Of a DNA stretch of 64,000 nt, positions 42,900 to 53,868 are shown one piece after another. Each line of letters starts with the position of its first letter. Position 1 is the stretch's first letter. The notes below the pieces were generated by a model. It had not been told where the DNA came from and searched no databases. It was given only the letters and a program-made list of their open reading frames with translations. The stretch lies in the NCBI RefSeq assembly GCF_902806685.2, contig NC_048537.1, positions 17,320,720-17,384,719 of the forward strand, in the 5' to 3' direction. Both the position numbers and the translations under genes were made by a program. The stretch comes from Maniola hyperantus. Taxonomy: Eukaryota > Arthropoda > Insecta > Lepidoptera > Nymphalidae.

Positions 42900-43170
42900 T
42901 AAGGCTACACAAATTTCAAACTCCTATTTTACCTCCTTAGGGGTTGAATTTTCAAAAATCCTTTCGTAACGGATGTGTACGTCATAATAGCGATCTGCAT
43001 GACAAATTTCAGCCCGATCCGTCCAGTAGTTTGAGCTGGGCATTCCGAAACAGTGGTAGATGCATTTGACGATTCAAAAGTACATGTAAAAGTTTAATTG
43101 AATAAAAAATAAAAAAATAAATTGTGCGTTGATAGATCAGTCAGTCAGCTTTTTCTTTTATATAGATTAC
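42900..43170 (-). repeat. Helitron type A with a short insertion
   Basis: Reversed type A; GTTTGAGCTG at 43028-43037 is separated from GTGCGTTGATAGATCAG by about 86 bases (43038-43123) ending AATAAAAAATAAAAAAATAA, a retroelement tail. Confidence 0.8.
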
Positions 43171-43171
43171 T

Positions 43172-43905
43172 AGCTGATGCCCGCGATTTCGTCCGCGTGG
43201 AATTAGGTTTCTAAAAATCCCGTGGGAACTCTTTATTTTCCGGAATAAAAATGTAGCCTATGTTACTCTCCAGCAGGGTTAGCATGGGCGGGGATATAAT
43301 TTTCTCCCCGGGGAAAGGATAAAATCTTTATCCCCTCCGACAGCTTTATCCACTCTCCGAGCATGGGCTCACGGGTGGATATAATTATCCACAGTGAATA
43401 AAACGGGGGACTTTTCGGTTTTTGGATCTTTTCCTTTACCTTTATTGGGTTAATGGTAATTGGTATTTGGGACCTATGTTGGGTTTATGTTGGGGTTCCC
43501 AACCATATTCCAAACATAACCCAAACACAACCCAAAAATAACACAAACACAACACAAACATAACCCAAACACAACCCAAACATAACCTAAACCCAACAGG
43601 TACCGCGAGACATGTTTTGATTTTTTAAGTTCTATGAGAATAAACTTAAACCCACGTCTAATGTCGAGGATAAAATTGTCCCCGAATTAGGGATAAACTT
43701 CTCCTCTCCCCTGTTGCCGTGCTTTGAGAGGTGGACAAGTATATTTTCTACCTCGTCAGTGGATATAATTGGGGGATAAAATTTTTGTCTCCTGCCCATG
43801 CTAGGGGGGCAGGTCTTTATTTATACCCATGCAAAAAATTCCGCTGTATTTGTTCCGGGACAAACCAACAAACCAACAAACAAACACACTTTCGCATTAT
43901 TTTGT
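43172..43905 (-). repeat. Helitron type E split by a TIR element
   Basis: The 3' part 43172-43268 (CTAGCTGATGCCCGCGATTT to GTTACTCTCCAG) and 5' part 43807-43905 (CAGGTCTTTATTTATACCCA to TTTCGCATTATT) flank an unrelated insert. Confidence 0.85.
43269..43807. mobile_element. Insert with AGCATGGGC inverted ends
   Basis: CAGGGTTAGCATGGGCGGGG left, CCTAGCATGGGCAGGAGACA right (reversed). GGATATAATT and its inverse recur inside. No ORF. A CAACCCAAACATAAC-type degenerate short tandem repeat occupies 43499-43600. Confidence 0.7.
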
Positions 43906-44071
43906 AATAAAAGGTACTGAGGTACTGATAGTGTTTAAAAAAATGGCGACCGTTTTCCAGTCTATAGAAGTTTTTGGTCAGTAGCTGAGAACAATGTTTT
44001 TGGTACGAAAAAAAATAGCAGATTAAAACGTTAGCACTTAGAAGAGAGAATCGTCCGTAATTCCCTCTCAC

Positions 44072-44587
44072 GGGTATACATTAGCGGGAGTATATCTGCA
44101 GCGCAGTAACTGTTATAATTAAAGGAAATAGGAAAACAGATGGCAATGGAACAGGTTGCCGCGCGCAGACGGAGCGGCGCGCGGACATTTCTCGCTCCAT
44201 CGCTGCCACAGACACTGTGCTCACAGAGCCTGCGAATATTATGTTTTTACCGGACTACGGCCAAGCCAAAAGGAAGGGTCAAAAGGAGAATGGCAGATCC
44301 TGACCCACCAATTTACACACAATATAAATTAATGATAATTATCCTAGTATTAAATAACCACTTAAAAATTAAAAATTGTTATTTTAAACTTGCGAATGTT
44401 TTTATTAGTTTCACAATATTATAGGTAAATTTATTGCATATAACCTAGAATCATTATGTGACTTCATCTTAGATTTAATGAAAAACCGCAAGTTCTAGAG
44501 GTGTTAAATCCTATGTATAGTTATCAGTGATGAAACAGCTACAAAATGCTGCATAAAGCATACGTCGTGTAAACGACTTTTATATAA
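44072..44587. other. Unassigned DNA, one GC-rich ORF
   Basis: 44140-44424 is open for 94 codons; the Arg/Ala-rich first part overlaps GCGCGC motifs, and there is no start context, domain or splice signal that I trust. Confidence 0.3.
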
Positions 44588-45025
44588 TAAAAACCGGCCA
44601 AGTGCGAGTCAGGCTCGCGCCATGAGGGTTCCGTACTACAGTCGTATTTTTTCGACATTTTGCACGATAATTCAAAAACTATGATGCATGAAAATAAATA
44701 AAAATCTGTTTTAGAATGTACAGGTGAAGACCTTTCATATGATACCCCACTTGATATAGTCACTCACTTCGAAAGTTGAAAATCCTAATTATTAGTTTAT
44801 GACCACAATTTAATTTTTTTTGTGTGATCTGACCCTAAATTCACGGTTTTCAGATTTTTCCCCAAATGTCAGCTATAAGATCTACCTACCTGCCAAATTT
44901 CATGATTCTAGGTCAACGGGAAGTACCCTGTAGGTTTCTTGACAGACAGACAGACAGACAGACAGACAACTAAGTGGTCCTATAAGGTTTCCGTTTTTCC
45001 TTTTGAGGTACGGAACCCTAAAAAT
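44588..45025 (+). repeat. Dispersed repeat family B, full length
   Basis: ACCGGCCAAGTGCGAGTCAG to GGTACGGAACCCTAAAAA. Confidence 0.9.
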
Positions 45026-45109
45026 TAAGATTTTAGCAAATAAATATACTTATACTTATGTAGAGCATCAGTAACTCATTTTGTTGGTAGGTAGTACATA
45101 CTTATTTCC

Positions 45110-45975
45110 TACTAACTTATGTGGACTACACAAATTTCAAACCCTTATTTTACACATTTGTTGAATTTTCAATAAAAATTTTTTACAAAAAAAATAAAAA
45201 CCGACTTCGTTACACAAACACTAAAAATTGAAAAATAATTTAATTTATTACCGAATATATTGTGTATACAAGAGTTAATATAGTTCCATAATAATACTTT
45301 TTGGTGCCGGTGCCAATTAGCTTTCGCGAATCGTCTAGACTTCATATTTTTATGGGACTCCACCATGGCACCTCATTGGCACCGACCCCAAAAAATATTA
45401 TTATGGAACTATATTAACTCTTGTATACACAATATATTCGGTAATAAATTAAATTATTTTTCAATTTTTAGTGTTTGTGTAACGAAGTCGGTTTTTATTT
45501 TTTTTGTAAAAATTTTTTATTTCACAATTTTTAGTGGCCCCATGGAATTATGCTATTACTGGTTAAAAGTCTACTGTTTACTAAGCTATTACACTGATCG
45601 CGAGCAATTTACTCTTATCCGTTGAGGAGTTCCAGTATCTATCTTCGAAGATGTTCATCAGATCTTCACCAAATTGAAATGGGACCAACTTTGAAGTATA
45701 CCCTTTCAAACAAAAAAAGAATTTTCAAAATCGGTCTAGGCGTTTTCGAGTAATCGGGGAACATACATAAAAAATAAAAAAATAAAAAAAAAAAAAAGAT
45801 TCCGACGAATTGAGAACCTCCTCCTTTTTTTGAAGTCGGTTAAAAATCGTTTCTTAGCGGATCCCTACGTAATAATAGCTACCGCAAGCCAAACTTCAGC
45901 CCGATCCGTTCACTAGTGTGAGCTGTGCGTTGATAGATTAGTCAGTCAGTCAACTTTTACTTTTATATTATAGAT
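45110..45975 (-). repeat. Helitron type A split by family I MITE
   Basis: ACTTATGTGGACTACACAAA to TTGAATTTTCAATAAAA, then resumes after the MITE as CGTTTCTTAGCGGATCCCTA to TTTTATATTATAGATG. Confidence 0.85.
45176..45846 (-). mobile_element. Compound MITE (family I), second copy
   Basis: Reversed copy of 41240-41905, with the same palindromic block (45190-45505) and ending TTGAAGTCGGTTAAAAA. Confidence 0.88.
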
Positions 45976-46009
45976 GTTATAGATGTCAATAACCCACTTA
46001 GCCTAAACT

Positions 46010-46260
46010 TATCATTAATTTAACTAACACTTATGATTAACGATAAGGAAGCTGTCGGAAAAACACAGCTGGGCTGGGCAGCATTTGAAAAATTGCGTCG
46101 TCTTCAATTCGTTGATACTCCAAAGCTTTAGAGCTTTGGACCAAAGACTTTAATAAGCAAAGCCTCCTTGTAATGATATATGACGCTGATACGTGGGCAC
46201 TCAGGTTGCCTTCTCCATAAGTTTATTCAGCGGGCTATATTGGCATGGCTTTGATTATAA
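46010..46260 (+). pseudogene. RTE-type LINE, internal ORF remnant
   Basis: GGAAGCTGTCGGAAAAACAC, CTGGGCTGGGCAGCATTTGA, GACGCTGATACGTGGGCACT and TTCAGCGGGCTATATTGGCA follow the same order as in the remnant at 62.3 kb. Many frameshifts. Confidence 0.7.
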
Positions 46261-46740
46261 TGCGTGTAAAATGAGTTTACACACGCCCTTTTAACTTTAT
46301 GTCAATAGTACGACTTTAGTCCTTATTTTTAAAGTGAACTGTACTTTTGACACGATGGTTGACGCATAGAGTTCAAATGGAATGCATTAGAACTCATTTT
46401 TTACGGACTATAGGTACATCAGTTTAACAATAAGATCTGTAGCTTACTCTGTAGTGATCTAGCCTGCGGGACTAGTAGCCGTGTTTGAGCTATTTATCCG
46501 GGTATAGCTGAGACATCGACGTGTCACTGCAGCGCAGACTGCTCGCTGCCGGAACACGGGGGTAATGAATGCGTACTCCGACCAAATGACAAGTGACTCT
46601 CAAACAAACCGACCTCAATGCATCAAACACATGAGAAAGCCAGCCAGGGCCAGACCTTCGTTATTTTATAAAAGCTGAAAGTTTATCTGCGCATTGTTCC
46701 CAACACAGGGAGGAACGATCAGCGACTATAAAGTTTGGCA
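46261..46740. other. Unassigned DNA
   Basis: No supported feature. Confidence 0.4.
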
Positions 46741-46744
46741 ACCT

Positions 46745-46946
46745 TAATTTTAGGGTTCCGTACCTCAAAAGGAAAAGGGTTTAAACCGGAATCTTTCAGA
46801 ACTCAGTTATCTTCTTTTATCAATCAATCAATACTTATAATAAAACTGTAACAGGTCAAATTCTGTACATTGAAGATATTTTGAATTATTTTTATCGAGG
46901 GCACTCTATAATCGATACTGAACCCAAAACTGTAATTTTTTTCATT

Positions 46947-46979
<33 letters not shown>

Positions 46980-48170
46980 ATCACGGCCGCGCATCACGCT
47001 GAAACTACTGAACGGATTCCAATGAAACTTGGTACGATTTGAGGCCATACTATGAGGAAGAATATAGGATACTTTTTATCCCGAAATTCAGCATGGTTCC
47101 CGTAGGAGAGGGGACGAAAGTCAAAATGTATACTGAGTTGTAATTCATCAACGCGTAGTCCGATTTCATTCATTCTTTTTTTGTTAGAAAGGGGATATTT
47201 TAAAGATTGTTCCGTAAATATTTCAAGGTCATCGGTTTTTAACCGACTGTCAAAAAGGAGGTGGTTCTTTTTTCTACATCGATTTTTTCGAGGTTTCTGG
47301 ACCGATTTGCAATTTTTTTTTTTTAAATCAACAAAAAAAGTTTACGTCGTGGTCACATAAAAAATTCTGGATTCAGCTTCTTAATCCTGATGCTGCAGGG
47401 TTACTGCCCGCCTGGGTTATCAAGATTCAGGAAGTGTTCATAGTGAATTCATATTGTAGGTACCAAGCAACGACTTTATTCTCAGACTTCAAGTCTCAAC
47501 TCCTCAACTCTGATGATGTAGGGTACAGCACTCCTAAACTATAATGTTTCAGGAACTGCGGATGATGCAAAATTATTTTAGGTACCAAGCATAGGCTACA
47601 TCATTGAACTTCGGATCCTAACTCCTCAATCCTGATGCTACAAAGTACTGAAGTCCTAAATCGTGGGGATTTTAGAATTTCTGATAGTGAATTGATATTT
47701 AACATTGACATATATATCAACGCACAGCCTAAACCGCTAGTCCTAAAGATATGAAACTTGGAGGGTCTATTCTTTGTAAAGAGTAGGTATCCACTAAGAA
47801 AGGATTTTTCGAAATTCCACCCCTAAGTGGGTTAAATGGGGGATGGAAGTTTGTATGAAAGTCGGTCATTTTTCAAGTTATTTGCATGAAAGTTGGTATT
47901 TGGGTTTTCGGTCACAAATGAAGAAATACGTGTTTCAGGATTTTTCGAAAATTTGCCCATAAGGGTGGTAAAATAGGGGATGAAAGATTGTATGGGAAAG
48001 TTTTAATTATTGATATTATTAACTTGAAATTTGGAAAATAGGTTTTTTTTTTGAGGTTAGGTGTCAGCTAAGAAACGACTATGAGAAAATCCCCCCCCCC
48101 CCCCCCCCCCCCCCCCTAAAGGAGCCAAAATGCCATTTGTTTCCTGTAGGAGCAGAAGCTAGTCTAGTAA
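46745..48170 (+). repeat. Complex Helitron-like and MITE mosaic
   Basis: Family B start scrap at 46752; (TGTC)n at 46948-46979 in a block with CGGCCGCGCATCACGCTGAA; TTTTAACCGACTGTCAAAAAG at 47236; then ATCAACGCACAGCCTAAACC at 47716, a long diverged relative of type A, ending GCAGAAGCTAGT at about 48163. Boundaries uncertain. Confidence 0.5.
48091..48116. repeat. 26-base C homopolymer
   Basis: Uninterrupted C run between AAAAT and TAAAGG. Confidence 0.95.
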
Positions 48171-48702
48171 TATGTGTGATATTTAATAAAATATGGTGCA
48201 CAAATAGACGGTATCACCACAGAGTATATCACTATGCTGGCACTCTCGGCCGGTGGTCGGTGGCGAGCGGGTGTTACCATCGATTTGTTTGCTTACTGAA
48301 TATTTGGGATTAACTTCAAGTTCTAAAGCCTCAAGTGGATAGTGGATTTCACAGTAGGTATGGGTTTCAAGTTATTTTTTTTTTTTTTTTAATTTAATAG
48401 GAAGCCAACGGTATACAAAGAAAACTAATTATGACGACTTATATAAACTTAGGACTATCAATGTATACTCACTAACAGGCTAACTCAACAAGTTTCGTCA
48501 ATGTACCCCAGTTTCCACATACCGCCAGCAAGACGTATGGGAAACTCCCATGGGGCGGAGTGGTTGGTGTACACGCGCATCAGATCACAACAATACTAAC
48601 TGACTATCGCTATCGCTGCTGTATCGCCATCAGACTCCACGCTAACTGTTCCACAACATACATCGCAAGGGAGATACTGCTCACTTCCTATATTATTTCA
48701 TT
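48171..48702. other. Unassigned DNA
   Basis: T-tract at 48376-48390; no gene. Confidence 0.45.
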
Positions 48703-49120
48703 TTTAGGGTTCCGTACCTCAAAAGGAAAAACGGAACCCTTATAGGATCACTTTGTTGTCTGTCTGTCAAGAAACCTACAGGGTACTTCCCGTTGACCTA
48801 GAATCATGAAATTTGGCAGGTAGGTAGATCTTATAGCTAACACTTGGGGAAAAATCTGAAAACCGTGAATTTAGGGTTAGATCACACAAAAAAATTAAAT
48901 TGTGGTCATGAACTAATAATTAGTATTTTCAACTTTCGAAGTGAGTGACTATATCAAGTGGGGTATCATATGAAAGGTCTTCACCTGTGCATTCTAAAAC
49001 AGATTTTTATTTATTTTTATGCATCATAGTTTTTGAATTATCGTGCAAAATGTCGAAAAAATACGACTGTAGTACAGAACCCTCATTGCGCGAGCCTGAC
49101 TCGCACTTGGCCGGTTTTTT
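48703..49120 (-). repeat. Dispersed repeat family B, full length
   Basis: Reversed: TTAGGGTTCCGTACCTCAAA to CGCACTTGGCCGGTTTTTT. Confidence 0.9.
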
Positions 49121-49289
49121 TATTTTATAGACTAAATGAAAAGTAAACATTTTACACCACACTTTTAGACCAAACCACTAGATAAAAACTGAGATTGGTG
49201 TTTGCAATTTGCAGCCCAAATAGGCCGTGGTCTGTGCTGTGGGCTGACAAAGATCATCGAGCTTACACGATTTATAGATTTTAAGATTA

Positions 49290-49515
49290 CACTAGCTTAT
49301 GCTCGCGACTTCGTCCGCGTGGACTACACAAATTTTAAACCCCTATTTCACCCTCTTAGGGGTTGAATTTTCAAAAATCCTTTCTTAGCGGATGCCTACG
49401 TTATAATAGGTATCTGCATGCCAAATTTCAGCCCGATCCGTCCAGTAGTTTGAGCTGTGCGTTGATAGATCAGTCAGTCAGTCAGTCAGTTTTTCCTTTT
49501 ATATATTTAGATTAC
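49290..49515 (-). repeat. Helitron-like element (type A), full length
   Basis: CTAGCTTATGCTCGCGACTT to TTTATATATTTAGAT. Confidence 0.92.
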
Positions 49516-49639
49516 ATATTTGCAACAAGTAACGTCCTGCAAAGAAAGTGGGCGGGACAGAGTAACGCGTGCCTCGCGCGTGTTTGCTAGTAATGATATC
49601 TTCGTTCGCTAACTGACCAACCAAAAAATGTACAACGGT

Positions 49640-49775
49640 ACGCAACGGATATTCGCATCTGCATCCGCAAATGCGGAACATTCGCATTAACTCAGACATC
49701 CGCTTCCGCGGAAGTGAACTTCTAATAATTCGCATCCGCGGATATCCAAATATTGGCATTCGCAACAACCCTGCT
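49640..49775. mobile_element. hAT-like element (CAGGGTT), partner of 13653
   Basis: GCGGAACATTCGCATTAACT and ATTCGCATCCGCGGATATCC, right end AACAACCCTG (inverted CAGGGTTGTT). Confidence 0.6.
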
Positions 49776-49802
49776 AGTCACTAGTGGGGACTGGGGAGGG
49801 AG

Positions 49803-49948
49803 CAGTGGCGTGCAGGTCATAGAGACATAAATGCACTGCTTACCCCAGTTGTAATGGTTTAATGCATATTTTTCATTATGACCTGTCAGTAAACAGGTTT
49901 CTACCTAACTAATGCCTACCCTAGCTTTAAATCCTGTGCACGCCACTG
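49803..49948. mobile_element. hAT-type MITE with perfect 8-base target duplication
   Basis: CAGTGGCGTGCAGG / GTGCACGCCACTG termini; GGAGGGAG at 49795-49802 and 49949-49956. Confidence 0.93.
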
Positions 49949-49964
49949 GGAGGGAGTCTACAGT

Positions 49965-50080
49965 TAATGATCTAGGGACCCCAACGTCTATCAGTTTTTC
50001 AAACTATGTGCCCTGCCCATTGCCACTTCAGCTTCGTAATCCGTTGAGCTACTCGTATGTCGGTTACTTACGAATCTTCG
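49965..50080 (-). pseudogene. RTE-type LINE fragment
   Basis: CTAGGGACCCCAACGTCTAT, GCCCTGCCCATTGCCACTTC, TTGAGCTACTCGTATGTCGG. Confidence 0.8.
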
Positions 50081-50233
50081 TACTAACTTCTTTCCCATAT
50101 ATTCAACCCATAATAGAGTATATTTTTTCTATTTACTACGTAACCTTATACCTATGAGATATAACTAGGCCTAATGATAAAAATTTTAAAACAATAAAAC
50201 ATACAGAAAAACTTATCACTAAAAAATTTTTAT

Positions 50234-50760
50234 TTACAAAAAATATACGCCGTCCAAATGGTCAGTTATGGGCATTGTGCCCAAAACACTGGCGCTATTA
50301 CCTCGCTGAACGGCAAGGCTCAACCGTTGAGCGAAATAAGCACCAGCTCTTGGGTCACCAGACGCGTGGATCAGCTTTTGGGAAACGACGCTAATAAAAG
50401 CTTTCGTGTCCGATGACCATGGGCCCAGAGTCTCAAACGCAAGCGCCGCAAATACATAGACCTTACTAATGACTGAGTATTTACGGCGCTTAAGCTCTTG
50501 AGCTGACTCGGCTGCTGCAGCCGCTTTTTGGCACGTGCCCGATAAATGGGACGCTGCCAACGTGTCGACGCAGGGCGCATCCCACACCAGCGCACGCCCC
50601 ATCGACCATGGTACTATAGTCATCCCATCTGGCCTTTTACCGTCATCCCTGAACAAGCCGGAAGGTTCTAGCTGAGCTGGGACTGAGGCAGTGGCCAGAG
50701 CGCGACGGACTATATCATTAATAGCACCATGTCGATATAAGCGGCTATGACTTCTTTCTA
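50234..50760 (-). pseudogene. Retroelement C-terminal ORF remnant (RPDGMT...VWD type)
   Basis: The minus strand is open for about 175 codons: RHGAINDIVRRALATASVPA, DDGKRPDGMTIVPWSMGRAL, VWDAPCVDTLAASHL, FETLGPW, GDPRAGAYFAQRLSLAVQRG and NSASVLGTMP, then the end. I know this pattern as a multicopy C-terminal segment of retroelement-like proteins in many invertebrates (memory, not searched). The PD...WD residues recall a PD-(D/E)xK nuclease, a guess only. Upstream RT domains are missing. Confidence 0.7.
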
Positions 50761-51042
50761 TTTTAATTATAGGAATATTTGTATCACGCTTAAATACCGG
50801 TACATATTTGGTATTACTTTTACGAGGAAAATATCACGTAATGATTGAAGGTGACTTAACACGACTTTCGCTGCGATGTACCTACTTGAACGCTAAGGTT
50901 AAGATAACTGGTTACTTTTTACGTTACATCACATGTGACCGCCGAAAGGTATTTTACTTGCTCACCTAGTTTCTGTTCCAGCGAAATCCAAAATTGCAAC
51001 TCTATCATATTTTGATCTGCAGGCGATTTTCACTGTGATCTT

Positions 51043-51430
51043 TAAGGTTCCGTACCTAAATAGTGTCAACGGGATCCTATTATGTACTAAGCTTCTGCAG
51101 TCTCTCCGTCCGTCCATCGCATCGGTCTGTCAGTTGGCTGTATTTCGTGAACCGTAATAGGTAGAGAGTATGTACTATGTGTTAATACTGCCGCCATAAC
51201 AATAAGCAAAATTTCAAAATGGCCGATTTTTTTTTTTTAATAGAACATTAGCCATGTTAAATGACTAATATTCCCCTTTTTCCTCTCCAACTAAACGTGA
51301 AGCTTGTGCTAGGAGTAGGTACGACAATAGTGCAACGGGCGGGGTTTGAACCGTCGACCTTTCGGTTTTCAGTCCACTCCTTTACCAGTTGAGCTATTGA
51401 GGCTCTTGAATTGAGACCATAGGACTCATT
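51043..51430. repeat. Family B2 interrupted by SINE P
   Basis: B2 forward (51043-51230, TTCAAAATGGCCGA) meets reversed SINE P (51233-51405) with its T-tract at 51229-51239 and head CCAGTTGAGCTATTGAGGC. Confidence 0.75.
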
Positions 51431-51524
51431 TTTGGAAGTCGGTTAAAAATTAGCAATGATGAAAGGGTATAGCAGTTTTTTTATTATTAAACCCACACAT
51501 TGACTACCTAAAAACAAAATAAAT

Positions 51525-51795
51525 TGTTCAAATGCGAGTCGGACTCGCACAAGAAAGGTTCCATACAATCGTAGTATAAGAAATAACATTTTTTGTGATA
51601 TATAAGTTCGACAAATTTTTTCTTCTTTTTTCAAAAGCTTTTTCCCTGTACTTGTGCTATGAGATATTGTTACCTGGCTTTCAGGATTCTTGGTATACCG
51701 GAAGTACCCTATAGGTTTTGATTCCCTTGGCGGATCTTGACAGTCAGACAACAAAGTGATCCTATGATTTTTTCTCTGCAGATACGGAACCCTAA
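51525..51795 (+). repeat. Family B, diverged
   Basis: GTTCAAATGCGAGTCGGACT, GAAAGGTTCCATACAATCG, and end GATACGGAACCCTAAT. Confidence 0.65.
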
Positions 51796-52099
51796 TAAAA
51801 ACACATTATTATTCAGTGAAAGTGTACAGATTACAAACAAAAGATGTATAAAAAATAATGAATTAGAATTACCCTACTGTTTTATTCCGTATAGCACATT
51901 AGCATATAAACCTGGTCACCTGGCCAGAAGCCGGCCAATCAGAGCATGAGCTCTAAAATCCGCTTAATTTGAGCCGCGCCAAGAACAATGGTGAATGCCG
52001 CCATTGTCGGCCATTTTACCATGTCTATAATGTTATAGATAACAAAAGAAACCGTATCGTTCTAAGATATCCGCAGTTGCGGCTTTAATTCGTTGATTT
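51796..52099. other. Unassigned DNA
   Basis: No supported feature. Confidence 0.4.
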
Positions 52100-52490
52100 T
52101 TTTGTAGAGATAGCGAGCAAACGAGCAGGTGGGTCACCTGATGTTAAGTGATTACCGCCGCCCATGAACATTTGCAGCACCAGAGGAATCGTCGCTGCGT
52201 TGCCGGCCTTTTAGGAATTAGTTGGTCCGCCCCTTGAATAACCCCATGTTGTAATCTAGTGGGAACACCGCCGATGGGAGTTGGTTCCACAGTTTGCATG
52301 TGCGTGGAAAGAAGGATCTGGCGTAGCGGACGGTCGAAGTGCACCAGACACCCAGGTGGTGAGGGTGAAATTCCTTACGGGTGGCGCGCGGTGCGGTTGT
52401 AGAAAAATGAGGGTGGAATGAGGTCAAAAAGCTCTTCAGAGCACTCCCCATTATAAAATTGGTCGTTGATTTTATTTCATTGTCCATATA
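52100..52490 (-). pseudogene. LINE (jockey/CR1-like) C-terminal remnant
   Basis: The minus strand reads RKEFHPHHLGVW, then RYARSFFPRTCKLWNQLPSA, VFPLDYNMGLFKG and NVHGRR with a stop. This is a common C-terminus of lepidopteran non-LTR elements (from memory). 5' truncated, one frameshift near 52215. Confidence 0.82.
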
Positions 52491-52682
52491 TCCTAGACAC
52501 AGGTAAACTAGTTAGGAGCCAAACCCACCACCCACGCAATTAAACTTGACTTAGATTGTAAAAATAATTAATATTTAATGAATTTAACTATGCTAATAAT
52601 TATTAGAATTTTATTAATTGTGTTATAATAGAAAAAATTTGCATGCCAGATATGGTCGATTACATTGATTCTTACATACCTT

Positions 52683-53177
52683 TAAATTAACTACCATTGT
52701 GACATGTATTCTAGCAAAATTAACTACCATTGTGACATGTATTCTAGCAAAATTAACTACCATTGTGACATGTATTCTAGCAAATTTAACTACCATTGTG
52801 ACATGTATTCTAGCAAATTTAACTACCATTGTGACATGTATTCTAGCAAAATTAACTACCATTGTGACATGTATTCTAGCAAAATTAACTACCGTTGTGA
52901 CATGTATTCTAGCAAAATTAACTACCATTGTGCCATGTATTCTAGCAAAATTAACTACCATTGTGACATGTATTCTAGCAAAATTAACTACCATTGTGAC
53001 ATGTATTCTAGCAAAATTAACTACCATTGTGACATGTATTCTAGCAAAATTAACTACCATTGTGACATGTATTCTAGCAAAATTAACTACCATTGTGCCA
53101 TGTATTCTAGCAAAATTAACTACCATTGTGACATGTATTCTAGCAAAATTAACTACCATTGTGACATGTATTCTAGC
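52683..53177. repeat. 33-base minisatellite, 15 copies
   Basis: CTAGC recurs exactly every 33 bases from 52711 to 53173. The consensus contains ACTACCATTGTGACATGTAT. Because 33 is a multiple of 3, frames stay open on both strands for up to 178 codons; these ORFs are by-products. Variants: ACCGTTGTG in one copy, TGTGCCATG in two, AAATTTAAC in two adjacent copies. Confidence 0.98.
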
Positions 53178-53554
53178 AAAATAAAGGATTTATGATTTAT
53201 GAACTTTTAGAGTTTTCTGGTTTAGTTATTAAGTAGGGAGTGTCCTTGTAAAGGTTTTATTAGTACAAAGCCTTCAACAAAATGAGATGAAGATAAACAT
53301 ATAAACGGAGACCAACACACTGGCTCAAAATAAATAAGAAGAAGGATCTTAAAAATAAATAACAGTTCAGGGTCCGATAAAATAAATATGTACATAGGTA
53401 GGTACTTCATTTGAGGAGGTACATGTGAGGAGGTACATGTGAGAACTCACATGCGGGCGAGATTTGGTGGAAACGTGTAGCTACATACAAAATAATACAT
53501 CCATCCGTGTATCTATTAGGTAGTATTTTCTGTTCATGTATTAAAAAATCACTA

Positions 53555-53780
53555 CCCCTATTATAAATGCGAAAGTGTGTTTGTTTATTAGTTTCTCCCA
53601 GTTTCTCCGTCAATCACGTCGCAACGGGGCAACGGATTGACGTGATTTTTTGCATGGGTATAGATTAAAACCTGGAGAGTGACACAGGCTACTTTTTATC
53701 CCGGAAAATCAACGAGTTCCCATGGAATTTTTAAATAGCTAAATCCACGTGTATGAAGTCGCGGGCATCAGCTAGTTTTA
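53555..53780 (+). repeat. Helitron-like element (type E), full length
   Basis: CCCTATTATAAATGCGAAAG to GTATGAAGTCGCGGGCATCA and GCTAGT. Confidence 0.9.
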
Positions 53781-53781
53781 C

Positions 53782-53868
53782 TTAGGTGTCATAAGAGTTT
53801 ACTATTTTATTAAAATAAAATAAAATAGTAAACTCTTATGACTACCTATCATATGACACCTAAGCAGA
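53782..53868. mobile_element. Small palindromic MITE after the Helitron
   Basis: CTTAGGTGTCATAAGAGTTT and its inverse AAACTCTTATGA, ending ATGACACCTAAG. About 86 bases. Confidence 0.75.

Noticed and set aside
50234..50656. Host enzyme gene of 140 codons
   Set aside because: Related fragments at 24.8, 19.8 and 1.2 kb show it is a repeated retroelement segment.
52623..53195. Repetitive proteins of 160-178 codons on both strands
   Set aside because: They arise from a 33-base minisatellite whose unit length is a multiple of three; open frames on both strands argue against coding.
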